Counted from the first letter of the stretch, positions 54,035 to 63,043 are shown. The stretch is 64,000 nt of DNA from Bordetella parapertussis (GCA_945866125.1 CAMBFZ010000003.1:62001-126000); one strand, 5' to 3'. The notes: generated by a model not told the origin, from the sequence alone. Numbers and translations are program-made.

Positions 54035-54058
54035 AGGCCGGTCTGCGGACCGGCCTTT
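54035..54058 (+). terminator. Terminator after the MarR-like gene
   Basis: A 9-base stem (AGGCCGGTC/GACCGGCCT) around a TGCG loop follows the stop by 7 bases, ending with TT. Confidence 0.8.
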
Positions 54059-54081
54059 GCTGATGCTCACTCGTGCCCAGC

Positions 54082-54162
54082 TCATTTGCGGGTTGCAAGG
54101 TAAATTGCCAAGCCAATAATTGCCGCAACCGCCAGCTCCAATCCCACCATCCAATAAGCCAT
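54082..54162 (-). CDS. Possible 26-residue membrane peptide
   Basis: From ATG 54162 a 26-residue peptide (MAYWMVGLELAVAAIIGLAI, then YLATRK) forms one membrane helix with a basic end. An AAAGGA ribosome site is 4 bases upstream. The frame is open further upstream to 54282. It lies after the cheD remnant in a decayed region, so it may be by chance. Confidence 0.35.
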   Translation of the reverse strand: MAYWMVGLELAVAAIIGLAIYLATRK

Positions 54163-54229
54163 GCCGTCCTTTCGCGCTGTCGCACCCTGCCCTGCGCGCA
54201 TGATGCCATAAGCAAAAGCACTACCCATA

Positions 54230-54415
54230 TCAAAACAATTCGATCTCCCCGCCCGCGGGAGCTGACTGCAGCGACTTGACATAGCGCTGCTCGCGCACGG
54301 CCAGATCGTGGGTCGTCGACGACGCCAGTTTTTTTACCAGTGCACGACCAGTGCGCGGGAAATAAGCAAGCTTGCGCGGATAAATATCATTGAGATCTTC
54401 GGCGAATTTGTAAAC
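54230..54415 (-). pseudogene. cheD remnant (C-terminal end)
   Basis: The last 57 or so residues of a chemoreceptor deamidase CheD are readable: AEDLNDIYPRKLAYFPRTGR, a VKKLASSTTHDLAVREQRYV stretch and a typical GGEIELF end. The catalytic Cys/His part is missing. The frame runs on upstream into cheR-derived sequence. I identify it from the family's conserved C-terminus. Confidence 0.75.
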
Positions 54416-54620
54416 GCCTCCCGCTCCGCCGGGTCGATTTCCTACGCAAGACTTCGCAGATATTCCGAAAAGACGGCGCGCCCGTCGCCCGCCAGTGCCG
54501 GACCAGAAGGCTTTAGACCATCTCTTGTTTGCCGTCAGCCAGCGCAATGCAGGCACGCTGATAAATCAGCGTACTAACTTTGTCAAAATCCTGACGATTA
54601 AACGCAAAATCTTTCGATTT
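54405..54620 (-). pseudogene. cheR remnant (N-terminal part)
   Basis: Read on the reverse strand, the sequence gives a CheR-like start: RQDFDKVSTLIYQRACIALA, then DGKQEMV. A TAA replaces the Tyr codon that normally follows. The frame continues SLLVRHWRATGAPSF, shifts to FSEYLRSLA, meets another stop, and ends DPAEREAFTN. The methyltransferase domain is gone, the sequence running directly into cheD. Together they are a deletion scar of a cheR-cheD order. From 54621 to 54961 I see no gene I can support. Confidence 0.75.
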
Positions 54621-54961
54621 TTCCAATCCATACCAATCGCAAATCGTACAACGCTCACGACGTCATCAGACCACAAGCCCACGACCAACAAAAACCCGAA
54701 TAGAAGCCGGGAACCCTTTCTGTTTCCGCGCAGTCTGAAATAAGTTGCCGGACAGAATGCGCATGGCAAAAATGGCTAGTCAAATAGCCAAGCGCTTGAT
54801 GCATGGTCCAAAGTGATTGCTTGGACGAAAAAATTCTTCGCATTTTTTTGTGCAAAATCAATCGAGAGACAAACAGTCAGCGCAGACCCATAGCCTTGCC
54901 TAAATGAACAAATTATTCTTGCGCACAGTAAAGCAAACCTCTGGACAAATTTTTAATAGGG

Positions 54962-56413
54962 ATGCGCCCTTCCATGCTCAAAGAAACCTGGCTTACCGAT
55001 CTGACGCAACATGCCGAACATGAGATTTTTATCATGGACGCCGACACGCTGGCATTCTTGCATGTCAATCATGCAGCCAGAATCAATCTGCAATACAGCG
55101 ACAGTGAATTCCAGCAGTTGACAGCACCTAATCTGATGCGCGACCTACATGTCGATCAGCTAACCGATATCGTCAAGCAGCTGCGCAGCGGCAGTGTCGA
55201 ACATTTTCACACCAAGACCGCACAGCGACGCAAGGACGGCAGCAGCTACCGCACCGGACTGCGGCTGTTTTATCTGCACCTAAACCTTGTACCCGCACTA
55301 ATTGCCGTCAGCGATAACAGCAAGGCGGGCGTCAACGAAGATCGCCTGCCCCAGATCGAAGCGCAGCTGCCGGGTCTGCTTTTTCAGATGCGTCAGGGCA
55401 CACGCGGCTGCCTTTATTTTCCATTTTTGTCCTATGCTTGCCATGATTTGCTCGGCATCACAGCAGCCAAACTTGCGGCAAAGCCGGCGCGCTTTTTTGA
55501 CATGATCCTAGAAGAAGACCGGGCGAGTTGGCTGGCCCAGCTGCAAATCTCCGCGCAAAACAGGACCGTGCTTAATTGGGAAGGCCGGATCTCGATCGAC
55601 GCGTGTAAGGATATCAAGTGGATCAATCTGCGCGCGACCCCACAGAATTGCGGGCACCAGGGTGTGCAGTGGACTGGGCTGATGACCAACATCTCGCAAA
55701 GCAAGAAACTAGAAGAAGAGATTCGCTATTCACGCGCGCAGCTAGCCGAGCTCAATGCCTATGTCGACCAAACCAAGGAAGACGAACGCGCGCGGATTGA
55801 ACGAGATCTACACGACGACTTAGGAGGCACCCTAAGCGCCATCAAGATGATGATGAGGGAGCTCTGGAAACGCCTGCCGGTAGACGATCCCGACACTGTC
55901 GAACGAACCGCTTATCTTGATTCACTGGTTGATCGCAGCCTCGAATCCGTTCATCGAATCGCCGTCAATCTGCGGCCCGGCATTCTGGAAGCCGGGCTGG
56001 TTGCCGCGCTTGAATGGTTGGCGCAAGCACTCCAAAAAAAGACCGGCATTCCTTTTAAATTCAACAGTAACGTCGAAGACATCGCCATTCCTGGCGCCGC
56101 GGCCACCGTCTTGTTTCGCATTGCGCAGGAAGCCTGCAACAATATCCGCAAGCATGCCAAATCCAGCAACGTCAATATGTATTTGTACGATGGCGGTAAC
56201 GAGCTCCAGCTGGAGATTATTGATAATGGTTGCGGCATCGCGCAGAGCAAGCAGCAAAAAAAAGAAACTAATCCAAAATCATTTGGTCTGCGCAGCATCA
56301 AAGAGCGCGTCAGCTCACTAGGCGGCACCATGTCCATCGCCTCGGGCAAAGAAAAAGGCACAATCATCACCATCTGCGTGCCCCTGCCGATTTCACCCAA
56401 CCCTTTCGAATAA
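54962..56413 (+). CDS. Orphan PAS histidine kinase, HisKA_3 type
   Basis: The 483-residue soluble protein has two PAS-like regions (about 20-115 and 145-245) and a HisKA_3 box with His284 (RDLHDDLGGTL). The ATPase domain has EIIDNGCGIAQ and FGLRSIKERV. An ATG at 54974 is an alternative start. No response regulator gene adjoins it; the flanks are remnants of a lost flagellar locus. Its partner is unknown. Confidence 0.9.
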   Translation: MRPSMLKETWLTDLTQHAEHEIFIMDADTLAFLHVNHAARINLQYSDSEFQQLTAPNLMRDLHVDQLTDIVKQLRSGSVEHFHTKTAQRRKDGSSYRTGLRLFYLHLNLVPALIAVSDNSKAGVNEDRLPQIEAQLPGLLFQMRQGTRGCLYFPFLSYACHDLLGITAAKLAAKPARFFDMILEEDRASWLAQLQISAQNRTVLNWEGRISIDACKDIKWINLRATPQNCGHQGVQWTGLMTNISQSKKLEEEIRYSRAQLAELNAYVDQTKEDERARIERDLHDDLGGTLSAIKMMMRELWKRLPVDDPDTVERTAYLDSLVDRSLESVHRIAVNLRPGILEAGLVAALEWLAQALQKKTGIPFKFNSNVEDIAIPGAAATVLFRIAQEACNNIRKHAKSSNVNMYLYDGGNELQLEIIDNGCGIAQSKQQKKETNPKSFGLRSIKERVSSLGGTMSIASGKEKGTIITICVPLPISPNPFE

Positions 56414-56585
56414 AGCTGCAAACTGACTACCATCTGCTGCAACATGCAAGCCAGATCTTTGTCCCGCGCAGTGCACGCCTAAAACGGCGCGCATAGCGAT
56501 AGCACGAACATCAAACAACACGGCAGCCTGAGACGGTGCTTTTTCATCACGCATTAAAGAGGCCACAAGCTTTGGAGAAAACGCA

Positions 56586-56789
56586 TCAGCGCTCAATGCC
56601 ATGCGGCCTTGCCGACGCCCGCATTGATCTGTTACCCCATCCGAAAGTGCGGGGGCGGGCGCAGTAGACCCGACCATCCGGACTACTTGCTCTTTCGGCA
56701 TTAGCAGGGTTGCTGACAACGGCGTTTAATCGCTTGCTTTGCGCTGCCACGCCCGACCCGGTAACGTTCAAAATAGAAAACAATGACAT
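56586..56789 (-). pseudogene. flgC remnant
   Basis: The N-terminal 48 or so residues of rod protein FlgC are readable (MSLFSILNVTGSGVAAQSKR, then LNAVVSNPANAE and SPDGRVY). After about codon 48 the frame no longer looks like FlgC, and the 130-residue protein cannot be completed. It follows the flgB-like frame, as in the normal flgB-flgC order. The bases from 56414 to 56585 hold nothing I recognise. Confidence 0.75.
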
Positions 56790-56812
56790 CGCGGCGTCGG
56801 CGTTTACACTTT

Positions 56813-57217
56813 TTACTGCGCTTGCACGACGTCCAGCAAGTCCTTGATTTGGCTGTTGATAGGCAGAAGTACGGCCTCATAACGCAAGGCATTGTCGGCC
56901 GAGAGTGCCCGCTCGATATCAAGTTCGACGGTGTTGCTGTCGATACTGTCTTGGCGAGAAAAGTGATACAGCAATGGAATCGCACCAGACGCCAGCGACC
57001 GGAACAGATGGCCGGAATGGGTCGCGGCCAGCGCCAGCGTGGCATCATAAGACGCACCTAAAGCGCGGGCGATTGATTGACGCAACGCGAGGTCGCGTGC
57101 TTTGTAATGCGAGATGTCGGCGTCTGCCATGTTACAGGCCAGAATCTGCTGGCGCTCTGCGCGTAGCGCCAGCGCTTTTTGATGAAACTGAACATGATCG
57201 TTAATTCGATCGGGCAT
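56813..57217 (-). pseudogene. Diverged flgB (rod protein)
   Basis: The frame is open to 57247; from ATG 57217 it gives 134 residues. It resembles FlgB: MPDRINDHVQFHQKALALRA, RQQILACNMADADISHYKARD and a C-terminal ALRYEAVLLPINSQIKDLL. The normally invariant NxANADTPxYKARD motif is altered to NMADADISHYKARD. With flgC and flgA broken on both sides I treat it as a decaying gene that still has an open frame. Confidence 0.65.
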
Positions 57218-57277
57218 CGTCGCACTCACTGATGGTGGTGCTGGCAAAGCTCAGGATATAAAGGCCAGCGGCGTTTC

Positions 57278-57421
57278 GATGCGGCGACCATGCAGGCAAA
57301 GCACCTGTCGGGTGCGCCAAGCGTGCATGTCAGCGCACCGGATACGCGCTTAAATCTAGCGCAGGGGCAGAAACTGACGCAGGCAGATCTGGTCTTGCAG
57401 CGCGTTGAACTGACCAGCTAA
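57278..57421 (+). pseudogene. flgA remnant with internal deletion
   Basis: The frame FDAATMQAKHLSGAPSVHVS, then APDTRLNL matches the N-terminal part of FlgA (compare HVSVTPPDARVKVQ in the intact copy). It then jumps to AQGQKLTQADLVLQRVELTS, matching the SAF segment (ALPAGHMLSEADLVLRPDLT), and stops. Neither the signal peptide nor the C-terminal domain remains. It is divergent from flgB, the normal arrangement. Confidence 0.72.
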
Positions 57422-57552
57422 TCAGCGGCATTGCGCAAGCAGATGGTGCGCTAGCAGTGCGCTATTTATGAACATAAAATATTAGTCCACTTAATTTATG
57501 CGGATGGCAGCCGTTAAAAAAGTGCGCAAGGGATTCAGACAAGGACCACGCG

Positions 57553-57855
57553 ATGAAAATCGATGACACACCACCTGGCAAGGGCTTCGCCCCGGTGTCG
57601 ACCACGCGGTTGACACTCGTCAAGCCGTCTGCGACAGAGCAGCCAGAAGGCGGCAGTGCAAGCAGCGGCAGCGTGCGCATTTCTGCCGAAGCTCGCATCC
57701 TGGCCAGCGTACAGCGCGGACCCACCCCGTTTAACACGGCCCGTGTTGACGCGATCCGCGCCGCGATCGCCGATGGCAGCTTTACGGTTAGCCCGAAAAA
57801 AGTCGCCGAGGAATTAATGGCGTCGGTGCGGGAGCTCTTGGTTGTTAATCACTAG
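57553..57855 (+). CDS. Second FlgM-like anti-sigma factor
   Basis: The 100-residue protein keeps a FlgM layout: a disordered start, then VRISAEARILASVQRGPTPF, RVDAIRAAIADGSFTVSPKK and a VAEELMASVRELL end. Its frame is intact with a GGA ribosome site. It is downstream of the flgA remnant, as expected for flgA-flgM. If expressed it could bind FliA (11825); compare flgM at 2381. No sigma-28 promoter was seen upstream. Confidence 0.75.
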   Translation: MKIDDTPPGKGFAPVSTTRLTLVKPSATEQPEGGSASSGSVRISAEARILASVQRGPTPFNTARVDAIRAAIADGSFTVSPKKVAEELMASVRELLVVNH

Positions 57856-57867
57856 CATGTCCACCTC

Positions 57868-58108
57868 GGCCAGGGGCACCACAAAACCATAGGCCAGCAA
57901 AATACCGAGAAAGGTGCAGACCAGTGCGCGCGCAATCAAGCCAGCAAGCTCTTCGGGCGGCGCGCCGATATCAGATTCGATGGGCGCAATGCTGTCTTTG
58001 CGAATTTTTCTCCACACGTCAGCCAACAGCGTAAGCGAGGCGAGGCAGTGAGTCTTTCGGTATTTGGCGCCTTTAAATACGCTCGGCAGTGCCTCGGTGT
58101 AATACCGT
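57868..58108 (-). pseudogene. motA remnant with internal deletion
   Basis: The reverse strand reads EALPSVFKGAKYRKTHC, then LASLTLLADVWRKIRKDSIAP and IESDI, matching the MotA cytoplasmic loop. It is fused directly to GAPPEELAGLIARALVCTFL and GILLAYGFVVPLA, matching the third and fourth helices. Roughly 120 codons between them are missing, as is the N-terminus. The type is MotA (E. coli-like), not the PomA-like one of region 1. No motB remains. Confidence 0.78.
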
Positions 58109-58171
58109 TAATTTTGTTGGACACTGACCGCGCCGCTTGTCGGTGTTTGTCTTACAAAGGATGCGCGCTTT

Positions 58172-59113
58172 TTATAATTCGTACGAATCGCGCTCACCCG
58201 CCAGGACCTGCTCGACAAGTTTGCGCGAGAGCGCCGGTGCCAGCAGTTCAATAAAAGTAAACACATAGCTGCGCAGGTAGGCGCCCTGCTTTAAGGCCAC
58301 CCGCGAGATATTGGTACCAAACAAATGCCCCACTGGTATGGCCCGCAGATTTTGGTCGCGCGCGCTATCAAAAGCCAGACCGGCAATGATCCCCACCCCC
58401 ATGCCCAGCTCCACATAGGTCTTGATGACGTCGGCATCAATCGCTTCGAGCAACACGTCGGGTTTTAGGGCACGCCGCGTAAAGGCCTGATCGATTTTAT
58501 TGCGGCCGGCGAATGCAGCGTCGTAGGTAATAAGCGGGTACTGCGCGATTTCTTCGAGCGTGAGGGATTTGGATTTGAGTAAGGCATGCTCGGGGGGCAC
58601 GACCACCATATGCTCCCACTGGTAGCAGGGCAAGGAGACGAGGCCATCAATCTCGGCGATGGCCTCGGTGGCAATAGCCAGATCAGCCTGCCCGTTCAAG
58701 ACCATCTCGGCCACCTGTTTGGGATTGCCTTGCAAGAGCGACAGCCTGACTTTGGGAAACTTGTGCGCAAAGGCCTGAACCACCGTCGGCAGAGAATAAC
58801 GCGCCTGGGTGTGGGTGGTAGCAATAGTCAGGCTGCCCATGTCCTGGGCAGCGAACTCCTTGCCGATACGCTTTAAGCCTTCGATTTCCTGCAAGATCAG
58901 TTCAACCGACTTGAGCACCTGCCGCCCCGGCTCGGTCAGCCCGCGTATCCGCTTGCCGTGCCGGCTAAATATGTCGATGCCCAGTTCTTCCTCAAGCTCG
59001 ATAATGGCCTTAGACACCCCGGGTTGCGAAGTGAACAAGGCCTTGGCCGCCTCGGTCAGGTTGAAATTTTGTCGCACGGCCTCGCGCACAAAACGGAATT
59101 GATGCAAGTTCAT
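58172..59113 (-). CDS. cysB: LysR-family regulator CysB
   Basis: The 313 residues show a LysR HTH (NLTEAAKALFTSQPGVSKAI) and a CysB-type effector domain with TTHTQARYSLP. CysB activates sulfate-assimilation genes when N-acetylserine is present. It is divergent from tauE-cysI, the usual position. Confidence 0.94.
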   Translation of the reverse strand: MNLHQFRFVREAVRQNFNLTEAAKALFTSQPGVSKAIIELEEELGIDIFSRHGKRIRGLTEPGRQVLKSVELILQEIEGLKRIGKEFAAQDMGSLTIATTHTQARYSLPTVVQAFAHKFPKVRLSLLQGNPKQVAEMVLNGQADLAIATEAIAEIDGLVSLPCYQWEHMVVVPPEHALLKSKSLTLEEIAQYPLITYDAAFAGRNKIDQAFTRRALKPDVLLEAIDADVIKTYVELGMGVGIIAGLAFDSARDQNLRAIPVGHLFGTNISRVALKQGAYLRSYVFTFIELLAPALSRKLVEQVLAGERDSYEL

Positions 59114-59190
59114 AAGACTCCCTTGTTTGCAGCCTGCGCCATCAGGCTTGCTTTTTTGCTAGCAGCCGACGAACACCAAGCGCCGACGCA

Positions 59191-59240
59191 GCAAGCTATT
59201 TGCATATATCAAATAAGCATATAAGCAAATAAATACTCTG
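59191..59240. promoter_or_regulatory. AT-rich CysB-type control region
   Basis: Between cysB and the TauE gene, an AT-rich stretch holds repeated ATAAGCA units (AATAAGCATATAAGCAAAT). LysR-type sites are expected here. The assignment is from location and composition. Confidence 0.5.
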
Positions 59241-59296
59241 TTGTTTGGAATAAGGGGTGAGTTTATTACCATTCTGGCTTCTTTGCGCGAGGTCTT

Positions 59297-60070
59297 ATGA
59301 CTGTTTCTTATGTAGTGTCGGGATTTGCGGTGGGCTTGCTGGTTGGCTTGACGGGTGTCGGCGGCGGCTCGCTGATGACACCTTTGCTGACCCTGATCTT
59401 CGGCATTAACCCGGCCGTGGCAGTGGGTACGGATCTGGCATTTGCGTCCATCACCAAAACCGCGGGGACGTTTGCGCACCGTTTCAAGGCCAATGTGCAC
59501 TGGGATATCGTGCGGCGTTTGTGCATCGGTGCGCTGCCGGCAGCCTTGCTATCGGCCGTTGCGCTGAATTATTTCGGCGCGCTGGATAAACATATCGGGC
59601 AGATCATCCGTTATTCCATCGCGTTTTCGGTCTTGCTGACGGTGCTGGCAATCATTTTCAGGAAGCGCATGCAGGCCTGGATCGCGCGGCATCCTGAGCG
59701 TCAGTTACGCGGCCGCCGGCTGGCGGGCGCGACCATTGTGTGCGGCGCCGTGCTGGGCACGCTGGTGACGATTTCGTCAATTGGTGCCGGCGCTATCGGC
59801 GCGACTTTGCTTGTCTTGCTCTACCCGCGTCTGTCACCTGCTGAAATTGCCGGTACTGACATTGCCTATGCGGTGCCACTGACTGCGGTGGCCGCGCTGG
59901 GTCACTGGTGGCTCGGGTCGATCAACTGGGAGTTGCTGGCGATGTTGTTACTGGGCTCGGTGCCCGGGATCACGATCGGCTCGCTGGCGTCGCGCTCGGT
60001 ACCGGAAAAATTCTTGCGCGGTCTGCTGGCCGCGACTCTCACAGCGGTGGCAGCCAAGCTGGTGCTGTGA
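59297..60070 (+). CDS. TauE/SafE-family permease
   Basis: The 257-residue protein has about eight membrane helices with family motifs GLTGVGGGSLMTPLL near the start and VGTDLAFASITKTAGTF. In this position the family exports sulfite or imports sulfate. It is 30 bases upstream of cysI on the same strand. Confidence 0.87.
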   Translation: MTVSYVVSGFAVGLLVGLTGVGGGSLMTPLLTLIFGINPAVAVGTDLAFASITKTAGTFAHRFKANVHWDIVRRLCIGALPAALLSAVALNYFGALDKHIGQIIRYSIAFSVLLTVLAIIFRKRMQAWIARHPERQLRGRRLAGATIVCGAVLGTLVTISSIGAGAIGATLLVLLYPRLSPAEIAGTDIAYAVPLTAVAALGHWWLGSINWELLAMLLLGSVPGITIGSLASRSVPEKFLRGLLAATLTAVAAKLVL

Positions 60071-60100
60071 TCATCAGATAAAAAATAAACAAGGACCTCC

Positions 60101-61798
60101 ATGTATCGCTACGACCACTATGATCATCAGATCGTCAAGGAACGGGTTGCCCAGTTTCGCAGTCAGGTAGAACGCCGAATCTCTGACGAACTGACCGAAG
60201 ACGAATTCCGTCCGCTGCGTCTGCAAAACGGGCTCTATCTGCAGCGTCATGCGTACATGCTGCGGGTGGCGGTGCCGTATGGCTTGTTGTCGTCCAAACA
60301 GATGCGGATGTTTGCCCACATCGCCCGCAAATATGATCGCGGGTATGGCCATTTCACGACGCGCCAAAATATTCAGTACAACTGGATTGAACTCGAACAC
60401 ACGCCCGATATCCTGGCTGAACTGGCCAGTGTCGAGATGCACGCGATTCAGACTTCAGGCAACTGCATTCGGAATATCACATCCGACGAATACTGCGGCG
60501 TGGCCGCCGATGAGCTGATTGATCCGCGCCCGTTTGCCGAGATTTTGCGTCAGTGGAGCACCTTCCATCCGGAGTTTGCGTGGCTGCCACGCAAATTCAA
60601 GATCGCATTCAACGCCGCTACCCACGACCGGGCTGCCGTGCAGATTCACGACATTGGTCTGAATATTGTCAAGAATGCCGCCGGTGAGCTGGGCTTTCAG
60701 GTACTCGCTGGTGGTGGTATGGGCAGAACGCCGATTCTGGGCAGCGTGATCCGCGGGTTTTTGCCATGGCAGCATCTGCTCACGTATGTCGAAGCGATCA
60801 TGCGCGTCTATAACCAATACGGCCGGCGCGACAACAAGTACAAGGCCCGGATCAAAATTTTAGTCAAAGCGCTGGGGGCGGAAGAATTCGCCCGTCAGGT
60901 CGAAGCCGAATGGGCCGATCTGCAAGACAGCCCTAGCCTCTTGACTGAAGCCGAGCTGCAGCGCGTCACAAGCTATTTCACCCCACCTGCCTACGAAAGC
61001 TTTGCCGGTGACGATGCGAGCGTGGCTCAGCAGCGCACGGACAACAAGGCTTTCCACAACTGGCTCACGCGCAACGTCAAACCGCATAAAATTCCTGGCT
61101 ACGCAATCGTGCTGCTGTCGCTCAAAAAAACCGGCACGCCGCCGGGCGATGCGACGGCCGAGCAGATTGATTTTGTCGCCGATCTGGCCGAGCGCTACAG
61201 CTTCGGTGAATTACGCGTCACCCATGAGCAAAATCTGGTGTTGGCTGATGTCAAACAATCCGAGCTGTTCGCGCTCTGGCAAGAAGCGAAGGCGCACGGA
61301 CTGGCCACGCCTAACATTGGTCTGCTGACCGATATCATTTGCTGCCCCGGCGGTGATTTTTGCTCACTGGCCAACGCCAAATCAATCCCGATCGCCGAGG
61401 CCATCGCTGAGCGTTTTGATAACCTGGATTTTCAGCACGATATCGGCGAAATCGAACTCAACATCTCCGGTTGCATCAACGCCTGCGGTCATCATCATGT
61501 GGGCAACATCGGTATTCTGGGCGTCGACAAGGATGGCTCGGAGTGGTACCAAGTCTCATTGGGCGGCGCGCAAGGCAACGACAGCGCGATTGGCAAGATT
61601 ATTGGCCCGTCATTCTCGGCGCAGCAAATGCCCGAAGTGGTAGGCCGCATTCTCGAGGTGTATGTGCGCGATCGCATCGAAGACGAACGCTTCATTGAGA
61701 CTGTGCGCCGGCTTGGTGTGGCACCGTTCAAGGATCACGTGTATGCGACCCCGATCAAGGGCGCACAATATCAGGCAGGAGAAGACGCGTATGCATAA
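60101..61798 (+). CDS. cysI: Assimilatory sulfite reductase hemoprotein CysI
   Basis: The 565 residues have the siroheme/4Fe-4S motifs CPGGDFC and GCINACGHHH and the YGHFTTRQNIQYNWIEL stretch. It reduces sulfite to sulfide, probably with a ferredoxin-type donor since no cysJ is present. The DUF934 gene overlaps its stop by 8 bases. Confidence 0.93.
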   Translation: MYRYDHYDHQIVKERVAQFRSQVERRISDELTEDEFRPLRLQNGLYLQRHAYMLRVAVPYGLLSSKQMRMFAHIARKYDRGYGHFTTRQNIQYNWIELEHTPDILAELASVEMHAIQTSGNCIRNITSDEYCGVAADELIDPRPFAEILRQWSTFHPEFAWLPRKFKIAFNAATHDRAAVQIHDIGLNIVKNAAGELGFQVLAGGGMGRTPILGSVIRGFLPWQHLLTYVEAIMRVYNQYGRRDNKYKARIKILVKALGAEEFARQVEAEWADLQDSPSLLTEAELQRVTSYFTPPAYESFAGDDASVAQQRTDNKAFHNWLTRNVKPHKIPGYAIVLLSLKKTGTPPGDATAEQIDFVADLAERYSFGELRVTHEQNLVLADVKQSELFALWQEAKAHGLATPNIGLLTDIICCPGGDFCSLANAKSIPIAEAIAERFDNLDFQHDIGEIELNISGCINACGHHHVGNIGILGVDKDGSEWYQVSLGGAQGNDSAIGKIIGPSFSAQQMPEVVGRILEVYVRDRIEDERFIETVRRLGVAPFKDHVYATPIKGAQYQAGEDAYA

Positions 61799-62318
61799 CA
61801 TCATCAAAGACAAAGCCATCGTAGCCGACGACTGGCATCTGCTCAAACTCGACGCGTCTGACACGCCCGAGACCGTCCGCGTGGCAGCAGGCAAGCAGAT
61901 TGTGCCGCTGAAGGTCTGGTTGGCGCAAAAATCAACACTGCAAACCCGCACCGATATCGGTGTCTGGATTGCCAGCGACGAACGACCTGAAGAATTGAAA
62001 GACGATGTCGCGTCGCTGCCCTTGATTGCTGTGGATTTTCCGGTGTTTTCAGATGGTCGCGGTTATTCGATTGCGTACAACTTGCGCGCGCGCTTGAAAT
62101 TTACCGGCGAGCTGCGCGCGGTGGGCGATGTGCTGCGCGACCAGTTATTTTATTTGCAGCGGGTGGGCTTCAATGCCTTTGCCACCCGCGCGGACCGCAG
62201 CATGGAAGAGGCACTCAAAGGACTGAGCGATTTTTCCGACGTCTATCAGACGTCATGGGATCAGAAGTCGCCCCTGTTTCGCCGCGCCGACCGCCCGGCT
62301 GCGCAAGAGGCATCATGA
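61791..62318 (+). CDS. DUF934 protein of the cysI-cysH operon
   Basis: From ATG 61791 the 175-residue protein has DUF934 features (DFPVFSDGRGYSIAYNLR and ELRAVGDVLRDQLFYLQRVGF). This gene regularly sits between cysI and cysH in proteobacteria; the function is unproven, perhaps supporting the reductase. It overlaps cysI by 8 bases and cysH by 4. Confidence 0.9.
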   Translation: MHNIIKDKAIVADDWHLLKLDASDTPETVRVAAGKQIVPLKVWLAQKSTLQTRTDIGVWIASDERPEELKDDVASLPLIAVDFPVFSDGRGYSIAYNLRARLKFTGELRAVGDVLRDQLFYLQRVGFNAFATRADRSMEEALKGLSDFSDVYQTSWDQKSPLFRRADRPAAQEAS

Positions 62319-63031
62319 GCACCGCCCACCTTGATGCGCTGGTTGCAGCAAGCCAGGCTACGTTGGCCCGCATAGTGGCCGACTTTTCACCGGCGGTGTT
62401 TGCGTCGAGTCTGGCAGCAGAAGACATGGTCCTCACGGACCTGATCCTGCGCGCCAAACTGCCCATTGCGATCTTTACCCTTGAGACCGGTCGTCTGCAC
62501 GCCGAGACGCTGGGTATGCTGGCGCGTATCAAAGCCAGCTACGATTATGAGGTGGTGCCGTTTCGACCTGAGCCTGCTGCGGTGGAACAGTATGTAGCCG
62601 GGCACGGACTCAATGCTTTTTATGACAGCGTCGAGCTGCGCAAGGAATGCTGCCGGATTCGCAAGGTTGAGCCTCTAAACCGCGCATTGGCAGGTAACAA
62701 AGCCTGGATTACTGGCCAGCGGCGCGCACAGTCGGCCACGCGCACCGAGTTGGCGGTGCAGGAAGACGACGCCGCGCATGGTATGACCAAATTTAATCCG
62801 CTGGCAGACTGGTCCGAAGAAACCGTATGGGATTACATTCACAGCCATCAGGTGCCCTATAATCCGCTTCATGACAAGGGCTTTCCGTCCATCGGCTGCG
62901 AGCCCTGCACCCGCGCCATTGAGCCCGGCGAAGATGTCCGCGCCGGACGCTGGTGGTGGGAAAATCCCGATTCCAAAGAGTGCGGCTTGCATGTCGTTGA
63001 CGGCAAACTAATCCGCATTCAATCCGCATAA
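62315..63031 (+). CDS. cysH: APS reductase CysH (iron-sulfur type)
   Basis: Starting at ATG 62315 (the frame runs to 62255), the 238 residues have the PP-loop-like ASSLAAEDMVLTDLI region. The Cys pairs KECCRIRK and GCEPCTRA ligate a 4Fe-4S cluster, marking the APS-type enzyme rather than the PAPS-type. It yields sulfite from APS; the ECGLH end holds the catalytic Cys. No cysC is needed in this route. Confidence 0.94.
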   Translation: MSTAHLDALVAASQATLARIVADFSPAVFASSLAAEDMVLTDLILRAKLPIAIFTLETGRLHAETLGMLARIKASYDYEVVPFRPEPAAVEQYVAGHGLNAFYDSVELRKECCRIRKVEPLNRALAGNKAWITGQRRAQSATRTELAVQEDDAAHGMTKFNPLADWSEETVWDYIHSHQVPYNPLHDKGFPSIGCEPCTRAIEPGEDVRAGRWWWENPDSKECGLHVVDGKLIRIQSA

Positions 63032-63043
63032 AGTTAAACCATC

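Noticed and set aside
54230..54556. 108-residue reverse frame
   Set aside because: Its first half is cheR sequence in the wrong frame and its second half is the cheD end, so it is a scar rather than a gene.
56393..56719. 108-residue reverse frame over the flgC remnant
   Set aside because: It overlaps the flgC start in another frame, has no recognisable domain and lies in decayed sequence.
57814..58026. 70-residue membrane frame starting with TTG
   Set aside because: It is the motA remnant read through its deletion joint, not an independent gene.
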